Source: Spirochaetaceae bacterium
GTDB lineage: Bacteria > Spirochaetota > Spirochaetia > B11-G9
Reading direction: 5' to 3'
NCBI GenBank assembly: GCA_030643345.1
Contig: DAOWMA010000144.1
Coordinates: forward strand, 1 to 5,925
DNA: 5,925 nucleotides
Both the position numbers and the translations under genes were made by a program. Of the stretch, positions 1 through 5,519 are shown in pieces. Under the pieces are notes generated by a model that saw only the letters and a program-made list of their open reading frames with translations, made no database searches and had not been told where the DNA came from. How positions within the stretch are numbered: the stretch's first letter is position 1; every line of letters begins with the position of its first letter.

Positions 1-1401
1 AACAGGATCCAGAGTTGCATATGACGGCAATGGATTGCTTGCGAAAAATGCATTGTCACCATCAGGGTCCAGTTCAAGACCAGGAGCATTGGTAAGCAGA
101 GTAACTGTTTGTGCAGAACCTGATCCGGCATCCATTGAAACTTCATCAGGCCCAATTACAGCATAAGGCGGCTGATTATCCCCTGGCTCATATGGATCAT
201 CATAATGAAGATACCAATCACTATGCTCAGCACCAAAACTCTCTCTCCAAAGGGTAAAACGTGGATAGTGGACCTCAATGCGCTGAGATTCATCCGGATG
301 TATCCAATCCGTTGGTACTAACAGAGCCCATGGAAAACCCTCAGCATCCTGAAAGGAATCCCCTGGATTAATAGAGCCTGGCAAAGCAGCTTCACCAATC
401 ATATGAATATCATGCCCCGTATTATAGACTAGCAGATAAGGATTGTACGGGACCTGATCCATACCTGTGCTGCTCTGAGGACTGTCAAATTTAAGTGAGA
501 AACCAGCGGTCTTACCTACTGCATTTTTCGTGCTCTTAAACAAAACAATATCTGCATTACCAGCTATAATTGTCTCGCTGTTTTGAGAATTACCATTAAA
601 GTCAATATAGTCCACATTAAACAAGGCATCGCCTTCAAAATTATCAATCATAATTCCAAACAGATGATTATATCCGGCCATTTTGGCAACAGCCTCAACT
701 GTACCCTGCAGTTCAACAATCCGGTTACTGCTATTGGTAATTTCGGTAATAGAATACTTTGCAATAAAGTCATTGTAGTCCGCATCCCCTGCCTGGGCAC
801 GTAAAAAAAGATCTTCATAAGCAACTGTCAGAGCCCCATCTGCCGGGATCAGATTACTGAATGCCCTGTCCGGGTCATTGGGAAAAGCATCATAAAAATC
901 CGGAATCAAGTCACCATCGCTATCGGACAGAGTAATACTTCTGGATTTAAGAGGATCAGACAGAATACTCATTGTCCGATCAATTACCAAATAATTAACC
1001 ATATCCTTAATAATAACTTCCCGGTCTTCAAAGTCCTCGGCATGGAGGGTTAGAGTCATATCTTCCGGAGCGGCGGGAAGGTGTAAAATCGTACTTAGAC
1101 TGCCGTCAGGCTGTATTTTACCGGTATAAACAAGATTTCCCTGTTCATCATGAAGAGTTATGATAACATTGGCCGCTTCGGCAGTTGATTCGTAAGGTAC
1201 AACAGTCAACTCCAATTCAACCTCAAGAAGAGTATCAAACTCGAAAGGTCCCGTAAACGAACGTGGTGTATCACTGACCAGATCAGGCGGAAGAGACGCT
1301 GTTCCTCCGGGAGACAGATTTGACCACGGTTCCCCCATAAAACAGGCGGACATCATCATTATAATAAAAACGAGCAAAAAAAATGCCCTATATTTTTTCA
1401 T
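1..1401 (-). CDS. LruC-domain (DUF4842) lipoprotein with calcium-loop motif, C-terminus cut by window edge
   Basis: The frame is open without a stop for 467 codons from the ATG at 1401 to the window edge, so the N-terminus is complete and the C-terminus is missing. GGAGGT lies 6 bases upstream of the start. Residues 1-20 form a lipoprotein signal (basic MKKYR, hydrophobic core, lipobox MSAC with Cys20), so the protein should be lipid-anchored and exported. Residues about 60-130 look like a beta-sandwich. Residues 160-168 (DSDGDLIPD) are an EF-hand or thrombospondin-3-like calcium loop, followed by the FPNDPDRAF segment. Residues about 196-395 match the LruC/DUF4842 family from memory: EDL, DADYNDFIAKY (206-216), PYNPYLLVYN (318-327), a GHDIH segment, PWALLVP (357-363), and a late DWY. 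From about 410 (QPPYAVIGPDE) an Ig- or PKD-like module with a DPDGD turn begins. LruC was named from a Leptospira uveitis-associated antigen; its molecular role is unclear. The gene is separate from the toxin-antitoxin genes upstream and has its own promoter. Confidence 0.85.
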   Translation of the reverse strand, partial: MKKYRAFFLLVFIIMMMSACFMGEPWSNLSPGGTASLPPDLVSDTPRSFTGPFEFDTLLEVELELTVVPYESTAEAANVIITLHDEQGNLVYTGKIQPDGSLSTILHLPAAPEDMTLTLHAEDFEDREVIIKDMVNYLVIDRTMSILSDPLKSRSITLSDSDGDLIPDFYDAFPNDPDRAFSNLIPADGALTVAYEDLFLRAQAGDADYNDFIAKYSITEITNSSNRIVELQGTVEAVAKMAGYNHLFGIMIDNFEGDALFNVDYIDFNGNSQNSETIIAGNADIVLFKSTKNAVGKTAGFSLKFDSPQSSTGMDQVPYNPYLLVYNTGHDIHMIGEAALPGSINPGDSFQDAEGFPWALLVPTDWIHPDESQRIEVHYPRFTLWRESFGAEHSDWYLHYDDPYEPGDNQPPYAVIGPDEVSMDAGSGSAQTVTLLTNAPGLELDPDGDNAFFASNPLPSYATLDPV

Positions 1402-1438
1402 TACCTTACCTCCAAAAAAGCTGCAGACTCATATAATA

Positions 1439-1466
1439 ATAATACCACAATAAAGTAAAAAATCAA
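1439..1466 (-). promoter_or_regulatory. Promoter of the LruC-domain lipoprotein gene
   Basis: On the minus strand, TTGATT (1461-1466) and TATTAT (1439-1444) are 16 bases apart, a fair sigma-70-type match. Transcription would start near 1432, giving a leader of about 30 bases that carries the GGAGGT ribosome binding site at 1408-1413. The region is very AT-rich, so other -10 choices overlap (a TATTAT register 3 bases downstream). The rest of the gap between this promoter and the vapC stop at 1594 shows no convincing gene or hairpin terminator. Confidence 0.55.
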
Positions 1467-1593
1467 TTGTTTATTAGAAATTCTTGTATATAACTTCCTA
1501 TACTACAGACAATTAACTTATTGGAGATTTTCTACAGCACCACCTACTCCACCGGAAAAAGAAGAAAAACAATTGACAGCAAAACTGAACCAT

Positions 1594-1995
1594 TCAGGAG
1601 TAAATCAAAAGCTCCTTCACAACCCCTGCAATCCGCTCAAAATCACTATCATTGTGCAGCAGGGGCACTCCATGCTCTATGGCAGTTTGTGCAATCAAAA
1701 GATCAATAGTACTTCTTACAGTAACTCCGGACCGTCTACATAAAAAATTAATATATGCTGCCGCCTCGTAAGAAACACGACCCTTTGTAAGTTCATAGAA
1801 ATCAAGAGTTTCCAGATACTCTTTTAATTTATTAAACTCTGCCTCATTCCGTGCACCCTGAAGAACTTCCTGAAATATAAGACTGTTAATACCAAAAGGA
1901 ATAGAAAGGTCCAGGATTTCCTGAAATTTATTAGTGGCAGTGTTCTCTGTACCTTTCAAATAATCAATTAAAACAGAAGTATCTACCAGAATCAT
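1594..1995 (-). CDS. vapC: VapC-family PIN-domain toxin ribonuclease
   Basis: This 133-residue protein has the length and motif order of VapC toxins, which are Mg2+-dependent endoribonucleases that cut RNA (often tRNA or rRNA) when released from their antitoxin. The acidic PIN-domain residues are visible: Asp5 in the opening MILVDTSVLIDYL, Glu43 in the FQEVLQG segment, Asp98 in the TIDLLIAQTA segment, and Asp116 and Asp118 in LLHNDSDFERIA. The active site therefore looks intact. The ATG at 1995 overlaps the vapB stop codon as ATGA. Only a weak purine run (AGAAGA) precedes it, so translation is probably coupled to vapB, the usual way to keep toxin below antitoxin. The family call is firm; the RNA target cannot be read from sequence. 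Confidence 0.92.
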   Translation of the reverse strand: MILVDTSVLIDYLKGTENTATNKFQEILDLSIPFGINSLIFQEVLQGARNEAEFNKLKEYLETLDFYELTKGRVSYEAAAYINFLCRRSGVTVRSTIDLLIAQTAIEHGVPLLHNDSDFERIAGVVKELLIYS

Positions 1996-2195
1996 TCTTC
2001 TTTTCTCATTGCTTTATAATCATACTCTTTATCAAAAACAATCTGTCCCTTTAAATCCCGAAGGTCCTTCCTTTTCCTGTTTTTTACATACTCCTGCAAT
2101 GCGGTTTCGATAAGTTCTCTTTTTGTTTTTATGTTATCAGAATACCGAAAAGCTTCATCCACCAATTGATCATCCAAAACTATGTTTGTCCTCAT
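1992..2195 (-). CDS. vapB: VapB-family antitoxin
   Basis: The ATG at 2195 gives a 67-residue protein opening MRTNIVLDDQLVDEAF, the classic start of the VapB antitoxin family that pairs with PIN toxins. A longer reading from 2228 adds 11 residues with no ribosome binding site and runs through the operator, so I rejected it; AGGAG (2204-2208) sits 8 bases before the ATG at 2195. Residues 1-40 should form the DNA-binding dimer domain (beta strand TNIVLD, then helices with KTKRELIETAL). The C-terminal tail, with DLKGQIVFDKEYDYKAMR at about 47-64, matches the region that in related antitoxins wraps the toxin and blocks its active site. It overlaps vapC by 4 bases. Autorepression through the palindrome at 2194-2219 is likely by analogy with other VapB systems. 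Confidence 0.9.
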   Translation of the reverse strand: MRTNIVLDDQLVDEAFRYSDNIKTKRELIETALQEYVKNRKRKDLRDLKGQIVFDKEYDYKAMRKEE

Positions 2196-2219
2196 GATAC
2201 ACACTCCTATATGTATCAT
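2194..2219. promoter_or_regulatory. Palindromic vapBC operator over the ribosome binding site and start codon
   Basis: ATGATACA (2194-2201) and TGTATCAT (2212-2219) are a perfect 8-base inverted repeat with a 10-base centre. The vapB ribosome binding site AGGAG (2204-2208) lies in the centre, and the vapB start codon overlaps the proximal arm. The distal arm overlaps the likely -10 element. This is the right place and shape for a VapB or VapBC operator. In RNA it would form a hairpin with the ribosome binding site in the loop and part of the start codon in the stem, so a translational effect is also possible. The symmetry is seen directly; its role is inferred. Confidence 0.6.
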
Positions 2220-2244
2220 AATACACATACAACTGATTGTCCAG
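2215..2244 (-). promoter_or_regulatory. Probable vapBC promoter
   Basis: CTGGAC (2239-2244) and TATGAT (2215-2220) on the minus strand are 18 bases apart. An overlapping alternative -10, TATTAT (2218-2223), has a 15-base spacer. Either would start transcription within about 15 bases of the vapB ATG, leaving a very short leader that still holds AGGAG. Its overlap with the palindrome supports direct repression. The -35 match is weak. Confidence 0.4.
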
Positions 2245-2264
2245 TTTGACTATTATTAGAAGCT

Positions 2265-2453
2265 TTAAACATCTTCTATTCTTATATCCAGCCCCTCAAA
2301 CAGCATAGTTTTAAGCACATCCTCCCCGGCATAAACAACCACTCTGGCATAATTTCCCTGTTCGTTTAAAATATAAGCACTTAGAGTTTTATTGGAAGGA
2401 TCTATAACCCAGTATTCCTTAACATCCACCCTTTCATAAAGGGAATATTTATC
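2265..2453 (-). pseudogene. C-terminal remnant of a Uma2-family (DUF820) nuclease
   Basis: The frame ending in TAA at 2265-2267 encodes about 62 residues that match the C-terminal third of Uma2-family PD-(D/E)XK nuclease-like proteins: DKYSLYERVDVKEYWVIDP, then a strand-rich stretch and an acidic end (LFEGLDIRIEDV). Full members are about 180-200 residues and carry the catalytic PD...VE segment upstream of this point, which is missing here. Upstream, the same frame runs for 26 codons inside the mazF gene and encodes nothing Uma2-like, so that part is shadow. The recognisable homology starts at the mazF stop codon. I see no ribosome binding site or suitable start at the junction, so it is probably not translated. 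It reads as a broken gene left by a deletion or by arrival of the mazF pair. Confidence 0.65.
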
Positions 2454-2784
2454 TGGTAAAAAATCTTGAAAAAATATCCTGAAATTGCTGAATATCATTT
2501 TCAGGTAATTGACCCAGTTTTTTAACAACAATAGACTTCTCTATAGTTGCAAGTTTCATTCGTATCATCGACGGTTTGGGCAGTTTTGCCTGCTGCCATT
2601 CCTGTATGTGATAATCTCCAGTTCTATAAGCCCTGTCAATCTGGCTCGTTATAAAAGCAATAATAAGATCATCTTTACTATTATATTCATTGGGAGAAAT
2701 AATTAACGCCGGACGCTTCTTTGAGGATTTAAGGTTGGTAAAGGGAAATGAAACAAGGATAATATCCCATTTTCTATAGATCAT
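2449..2784 (-). CDS. mazF: MazF/PemK-family toxin endoribonuclease
   Basis: From the ATG at 2784 this is a 111-residue protein of normal MazF/PemK length. These toxins cut single-stranded RNA at short sequences and act as dimers, with the antitoxin tail lying across the active site. Visible family features are the opening KWDIILVSFPFTNL (5-18), the KKRPALIIS strand with the conserved Arg24-Pro25 (22-30), the ITSQ segment with Thr47-Ser48, and the C-terminal PSMIRMKLATIEKSIVVKKLG block (71-91). I preferred ATG 2784 over an upstream start at 2817 because family members start just before the WDI strand and GGAGG (2797-2801) lies 12 bases upstream, inside the antitoxin gene. The gene overlaps the antitoxin by 11 bases, implying coupled translation. 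Its stop codon coincides with the start of Uma2-like sequence. Confidence 0.88.
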   Translation of the reverse strand: MIYRKWDIILVSFPFTNLKSSKKRPALIISPNEYNSKDDLIIAFITSQIDRAYRTGDYHIQEWQQAKLPKPSMIRMKLATIEKSIVVKKLGQLPENDIQQFQDIFSRFFTR

Positions 2785-2995
2785 TATAAATCTCGTCCTC
2801 CGGATTATCCCACTCACTAAAAGACATTTCAGAAAGTTTCATGATATCCGACATTTCAATAAGATCTTTTCTCTCCTCTACATAACTCTCTATCAACTCC
2901 CCGACAATTCCACTTATAGTTTTACCCTCAAGAGAAGCTATTACCTTTATTGCTTTTCTTTTCCTGTCATCAATACGAATACTTATAACTGACAT
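2774..2995 (-). CDS. Ribbon-helix-helix antitoxin paired with the MazF-like toxin
   Basis: The ATG at 2995 gives 73 residues and has GAGGTG (3004-3009) 8 bases upstream. A longer frame from 3097 would be translated across the promoter and has no ribosome binding site, so it is rejected. Residues 1-43 fit a CopG/MetJ-type ribbon-helix-helix DNA-binding domain: strand SVISIRIDD, helix RKRKAIKVIASLEG, turn, then helix TISGIVGELIESYVEER. The tail ends in an acidic, aromatic SEWDNPEDEIYNDL (60-73), typical of antitoxin C-termini that bind the toxin. Position, 11-base overlap with the toxin and domain layout together support the antitoxin role. It resembles RHH antitoxins rather than the AbrB-fold MazE of Escherichia coli, so I give no mazE symbol. 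It probably represses its own promoter. Confidence 0.82.
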   Translation of the reverse strand: MSVISIRIDDRKRKAIKVIASLEGKTISGIVGELIESYVEERKDLIEMSDIMKLSEMSFSEWDNPEDEIYNDL

Positions 2996-3025
2996 CTTAA
3001 CTACACCTCTACTTATAGTCTTACC
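2912..3025. repeat. Imperfect 15-base direct repeat, one copy in the antitoxin leader and one in its coding region
   Basis: ACTTATAGTTTTACC (2912-2926) and ACTTATAGTCTTACC (3011-3025) differ at one base and are 99 bases apart, an exact multiple of three. On the minus strand the copy in the gene encodes the GKTIS of the helix-turn segment; the copy in the leader would read the same five residues in the same frame, upstream of the chosen start. Weaker similarity continues for about 10 bases past the repeat. It may be a relic of partial duplication, a repressor site, or chance. Confidence 0.4.
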
Positions 3026-3034
3026 TACATTAAT

Positions 3035-3063
3035 ACAATAATCAATATTTATAATGTTGTCAA
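3035..3063 (-). promoter_or_regulatory. Near-consensus promoter of the antitoxin-mazF operon
   Basis: A perfect -35 box TTGACA (3058-3063) is followed after exactly 17 bases by TATTGT (3035-3040) on the minus strand. Transcription would begin near 3028, giving a leader of about 33 bases with GAGGTG before the antitoxin ATG at 2995. This is one of the two strongest promoters in the window. Confidence 0.7.
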
Positions 3064-3137
3064 ATCTATATAAAATAAAGACACAACAAAGAAACATAGT
3101 TTATATTGCAAAAAGATCCGGAAGGAAGAAAAAAGGA

Positions 3138-3674
3138 CTAAAACTGCTCAAGAAACTGTTCACGAGAGAGTTCCGACAAGGATGCAGATATCTTACCATT
3201 AGTTGTTATTCCCTCTATTATTTTCCGGTCCATATATTTTATCTGTAAAGGACGTTCCAGTGCGAGAATATTAGTTTCCGATTCCCAGACTGATCTTTCG
3301 GGATCAAGTCTGTCCGGGTCTCCATATTTTCCCGAGAGGGTAGTATAAAGGGAATAGTGGTCAAGCATCTCCCGGTTAAGAAGTATAGTTATGGAATATA
3401 ATCGGTCTTCCTTAAACTGGAAAAAAGCCCTTTCAATAAAATCATATCCCCTGCATTCGATCAGAGACTGATCGGGTCTCCTTAATATACTTATATCAGG
3501 ATCTCCGCGAAAGTTAAAATTCCCATCAGCCTTAAGCTCTTTTTTTATATTTTCCATGGACATTCCAAGGATGATATTACCAAAACGATCAGGAACATCC
3601 ATCCCCGATTCCTGGGCAGGAACCAGGCTGCTGATTAAAAGAATAAACACTACTTTTAAACGTAAAGTCTTCAA
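3138..3674 (-). CDS. Exported protein of unknown function, third gene of the channel operon
   Basis: This 178-residue protein has a clear signal peptide: basic MKTLRLK, hydrophobic core, and a likely cleavage site after VPA (residue 20). There is no lipobox cysteine, so it should be periplasmic or secreted. I do not recognise a named family. The mature part opens with FGNIILGMSMENIKKEL (31-47), a strand-turn-helix pattern loosely like BamE/SmpA-type repeats. A later segment around 110-131 (LYTTLSGKYGDPDRLDPERSVW) has the K-YG-P...W form common in small export-associated proteins. The start is TTG at 3674, chosen because AGGAG lies 9 bases upstream, the signal peptide begins right there, and no ATG is available in frame before residue 25. 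It follows the cyclic-nucleotide-binding gene by 18 bases, so it is very likely co-transcribed with the channel. Confidence 0.75.
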   Translation of the reverse strand: MKTLRLKVVFILLISSLVPAQESGMDVPDRFGNIILGMSMENIKKELKADGNFNFRGDPDISILRRPDQSLIECRGYDFIERAFFQFKEDRLYSITILLNREMLDHYSLYTTLSGKYGDPDRLDPERSVWESETNILALERPLQIKYMDRKIIEGITTNGKISASLSELSREQFLEQF

Positions 3675-3683
3675 TACAATAAT

Positions 3684-3688
3684 CTCCT
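3684..3688 (-). promoter_or_regulatory. Ribosome binding site fixing the TTG start of the exported protein
   Basis: AGGAG (minus strand), in the context GTAGGAGATT, sits 9 bases before the TTG at 3674 and directly after the stop codon of the preceding gene at 3693-3695. A nearby second TTG is out of frame and runs into a stop after one codon. The site therefore supports TTG as the real start. Confidence 0.6.
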
Positions 3689-3692
3689 ACAG

Positions 3693-4217
3693 CTATTTTG
3701 ACAGAGCCAGACTTAAGGCAGTTGTAAGTTTAAGAATATCCTCATTCCCCTTTCTCACCCTTCCGGACATTGTGGATGCAATACGCTGGAGTACTTTTAC
3801 ACCCTGTGCCGGAAAATTATTGCAGAATTCAGTAAAACTGTCCCTGGTAATTTCATAGAGTGTACAGTCCATAGATGCTGTAATCGTTGCACTCCGGGGT
3901 TCATCCTGGAACATAGCCATATCTCCAAAAAAAGAGACATGTTCCGCCTTAAGTTTAACCATAGATTTTTCTGCCTGCCCAAATCCCTTTTTACCGATTT
4001 TAAGTGTTAGATTTTTACTGACCTTAACTTCTCCATCCACAAAAAAGTACATAGTACTACCGACTTCTCCTTCGGTCATAATAATATTATTTGAAGGTAC
4101 TTCAATTATTTTTGATATCGCCAGAATATGTTCAAGTTCTTTGTCAGTAAGATCTGAAAGTATGGCAACCTTCTTCAACGCATCTACACCCTTTTTGCCG
4201 CTTTTTTTCTTTGCCAT
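3693..4217 (-). CDS. Stand-alone cyclic-nucleotide-binding-domain protein
   Basis: The 174-residue protein consists of a very basic N-terminus (MAKKKSGKKG), a single cNMP-binding beta-roll (about 17-135) and a C-terminal helical stretch (about 138-172). There is no helix-turn-helix, membrane segment or enzyme domain, so it is probably a soluble sensor that acts on a partner rather than a CRP-type transcription factor. Roll features are LSDLTDKELEHI, the EGEVGSTMYFFVDGEVKV strand pair (49-66), and the phosphate-binding cassette FFGDMAMFQDEPRSATI (96-112). Arg108 is in place to bind the cyclic phosphate, but the usual glutamate that contacts the ribose is Asp99. The loop at 68-90 (NLTLKIGKKGFGQAEKSMVKL) is longer and more basic than usual. 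The ATG at 4217 has AGAGGA 4 bases upstream and lies 10 bases after the potassium-channel stop, so translation of the two is probably linked. Confidence 0.85.
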   Translation of the reverse strand: MAKKKSGKKGVDALKKVAILSDLTDKELEHILAISKIIEVPSNNIIMTEGEVGSTMYFFVDGEVKVSKNLTLKIGKKGFGQAEKSMVKLKAEHVSFFGDMAMFQDEPRSATITASMDCTLYEITRDSFTEFCNNFPAQGVKVLQRIASTMSGRVRKGNEDILKLTTALSLALSK

Positions 4218-4227
4218 ATATTCCTCT

Positions 4228-5463
4228 TTACGCTTTTTGCTCTGTTCCCAGTATAAACAGTGAATCAGTATCTTTAATGTTATAATCCGGTGATGGGCTG
4301 ATCATAATATCAAGCCCCTGCTCCTGCTGCTCACCGATATCTATTTCAGCTTCCATAAATTTACGCTTAATAAATGCATCAATACTCGACGAATCATCTG
4401 AAAGCATATCATCCAGGCTCATCTTTTTCTCTTCCGATATAATCCCTATGGCTATGCCTCTCTTGTTTTTAAGAAAGTATTCCGAAAGTTCCATAAATGT
4501 TTTCCCAACAAAACCCGCAGGTATTGAAACCTGATGGATAGATTTCTCAGATTCCATAGAAAGCATCTCTTTTACAAAACGCGGGATTCCCTGGGACACA
4601 GATGCATTGGAAAGAAGAAAACCTGAAAATTCACCATTAACAATAATAGAGTCCACATTCGCCCTCTTAAGGTGCCCCTCATTCTCACCCTTTAGAACTT
4701 CAGCACATGTTATAATTTCCGAATTAAGAGATTTTATTGCAAGGACACCCAGTATAGTTCTTTCATCTGCATTATCGAGGGTGTTGCTCCCTGATGTATC
4801 GGGAATAAAAATCGCAGCTTTTGCATTGGAAGCGGATGCTCTGCGCAGAATCTTTTCACTGGAAAAATCGCCTTTTACAAACTTTATATCAAGTTCAGAA
4901 TGCTTTACTCTAAGCATTTGGTATTCTTCTGCATCCATCTCATTGATAAGGCATAGAGTAGTTTTCCGGTCTTTTGACAAAACTGAAAAACTTTCTATTA
5001 TTCCGATGGCATTCCTGTTCCATCCGCATATTATTGTATGATTTCGTAGATTTACTTCCTGCAAGCCTCTACCCTCCTGAATCTTTCGATCAACAAAAAT
5101 ACTGGCAATTGTACCGGAAAAAATGGAGGTTAATGCAATACCTCCAAACATCATCATTACAGCAACCAGTCTGCCTGTATTTGAAGCGGGAGCCATATCG
5201 CCGTATCCTACAGTCGTAATTGTTACTGCACTCCACCAGAGAGAATCTATATACCGCGAAAATTCTCCATTAGTTCCGGACTCCACCAGAAAAACAAGTC
5301 CACCGCCAATGAAAATAACAATCAATACTGCCAGTATGATCTTAGGAAGATTTTCATTACTAAAATCTTTGTAGAACGAACTGATCCCATTAAAAATTTT
5401 GGATACTGGTAACCCTGTCCATTTCTCACTGTTTTTCTTCTTTGCCATATTAAAGTTGTACAC
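4228..5463 (-). CDS. Two-transmembrane potassium channel with C-terminal RCK module
   Basis: This 411-residue inner-membrane protein has the MthK-type plan. A cytosolic N-terminus is followed by TM1 (about 40-61, KIILAVLIVIFIGGGLVFLV), a pore loop with selectivity filter TTVGYGD (83-89), and TM2 (about 98-124). An RCK_N Rossmann domain runs from about 141 (HTIICGW) to 280, and an RCK_C domain from about 308 to the end. The nucleotide loop reads GWNRNA (147-152) rather than GxGxxG, so NAD binding is doubtful and ion or other ligand gating is more likely. RCK_C holds an unusual acidic and serine-rich insert (about 349-362, SLDDMLSDDSSSID). The start is uncertain. GTG at 5463 has AGAGG 4 bases upstream. 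ATG at 5448 gives MAKKKNSEKW but lacks a ribosome binding site at useful distance. It is the first gene of an operon with the cyclic-nucleotide-binding and exported proteins; its promoter must lie in 5464-5553 and is not obvious. Confidence 0.9.
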   Translation of the reverse strand: MYNFNMAKKKNSEKWTGLPVSKIFNGISSFYKDFSNENLPKIILAVLIVIFIGGGLVFLVESGTNGEFSRYIDSLWWSAVTITTVGYGDMAPASNTGRLVAVMMMFGGIALTSIFSGTIASIFVDRKIQEGRGLQEVNLRNHTIICGWNRNAIGIIESFSVLSKDRKTTLCLINEMDAEEYQMLRVKHSELDIKFVKGDFSSEKILRRASASNAKAAIFIPDTSGSNTLDNADERTILGVLAIKSLNSEIITCAEVLKGENEGHLKRANVDSIIVNGEFSGFLLSNASVSQGIPRFVKEMLSMESEKSIHQVSIPAGFVGKTFMELSEYFLKNKRGIAIGIISEEKKMSLDDMLSDDSSSIDAFIKRKFMEAEIDIGEQQEQGLDIMISPSPDYNIKDTDSLFILGTEQKA

Positions 5464-5467
5464 ACTC

Positions 5468-5472
5468 CCTCT
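5468..5472 (-). promoter_or_regulatory. Ribosome binding site favouring the GTG start of the channel
   Basis: AGAGG, within AGAGGGAGT, lies 4 bases before the GTG at 5463 but about 19 bases before the ATG at 5448. The same short spacing (AGAGGA, then 4 bases, then ATG) precedes the next gene of the operon. This favours GTG, but the similarity of the MAKKK starts of both proteins leaves the ATG open. Confidence 0.45.
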
Positions 5473-5519
5473 AACCCTATCGGCAGTTCAGTTAAATATA
5501 ATGAGGGCCGTTCTTTCTC

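Noticed and set aside
583..804. A 73-codon plus-strand frame opposite the LruC-domain gene.
   Set aside because: It is antisense to a continuous 467-codon frame with a signal peptide and family motifs.
1490..1502. ATAACTTCCTATA resembles a loxP half-site (12 of 13) and its ACTTCCTA resembles the left arm of a Bacillus dif site, which could suggest a Xer attachment site beside the toxin-antitoxin island.
   Set aside because: No matching inverted second arm is present at the needed spacing, and the region is AT-rich, so chance is the better explanation.
1521..1709. A 62-codon plus-strand frame starting upstream of the vapC end.
   Set aside because: It starts with TTG, has no ribosome binding site, and largely overlaps the well-supported vapC on the other strand.
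2257..2278. Inverted repeat TAGAAG/CTTCTA at the end of the Uma2 remnant, a possible terminator.
   Set aside because: The stem is only 6 AT-rich pairs with a 10-base loop and is not followed by a T run on the minus strand.
3064..3137. Possible terminator of the channel operon before the antitoxin promoter, including T-rich runs on the minus strand.
   Set aside because: The only stem next to a T run is 3 base pairs (TCC/GGA). No stable hairpin could be found by eye.
4607..5374. Several plus-strand frames of 81-144 codons across the potassium-channel gene.
   Set aside because: They lie opposite a gene with clear pore and RCK motifs, have unlikely composition and no recognisable domains.
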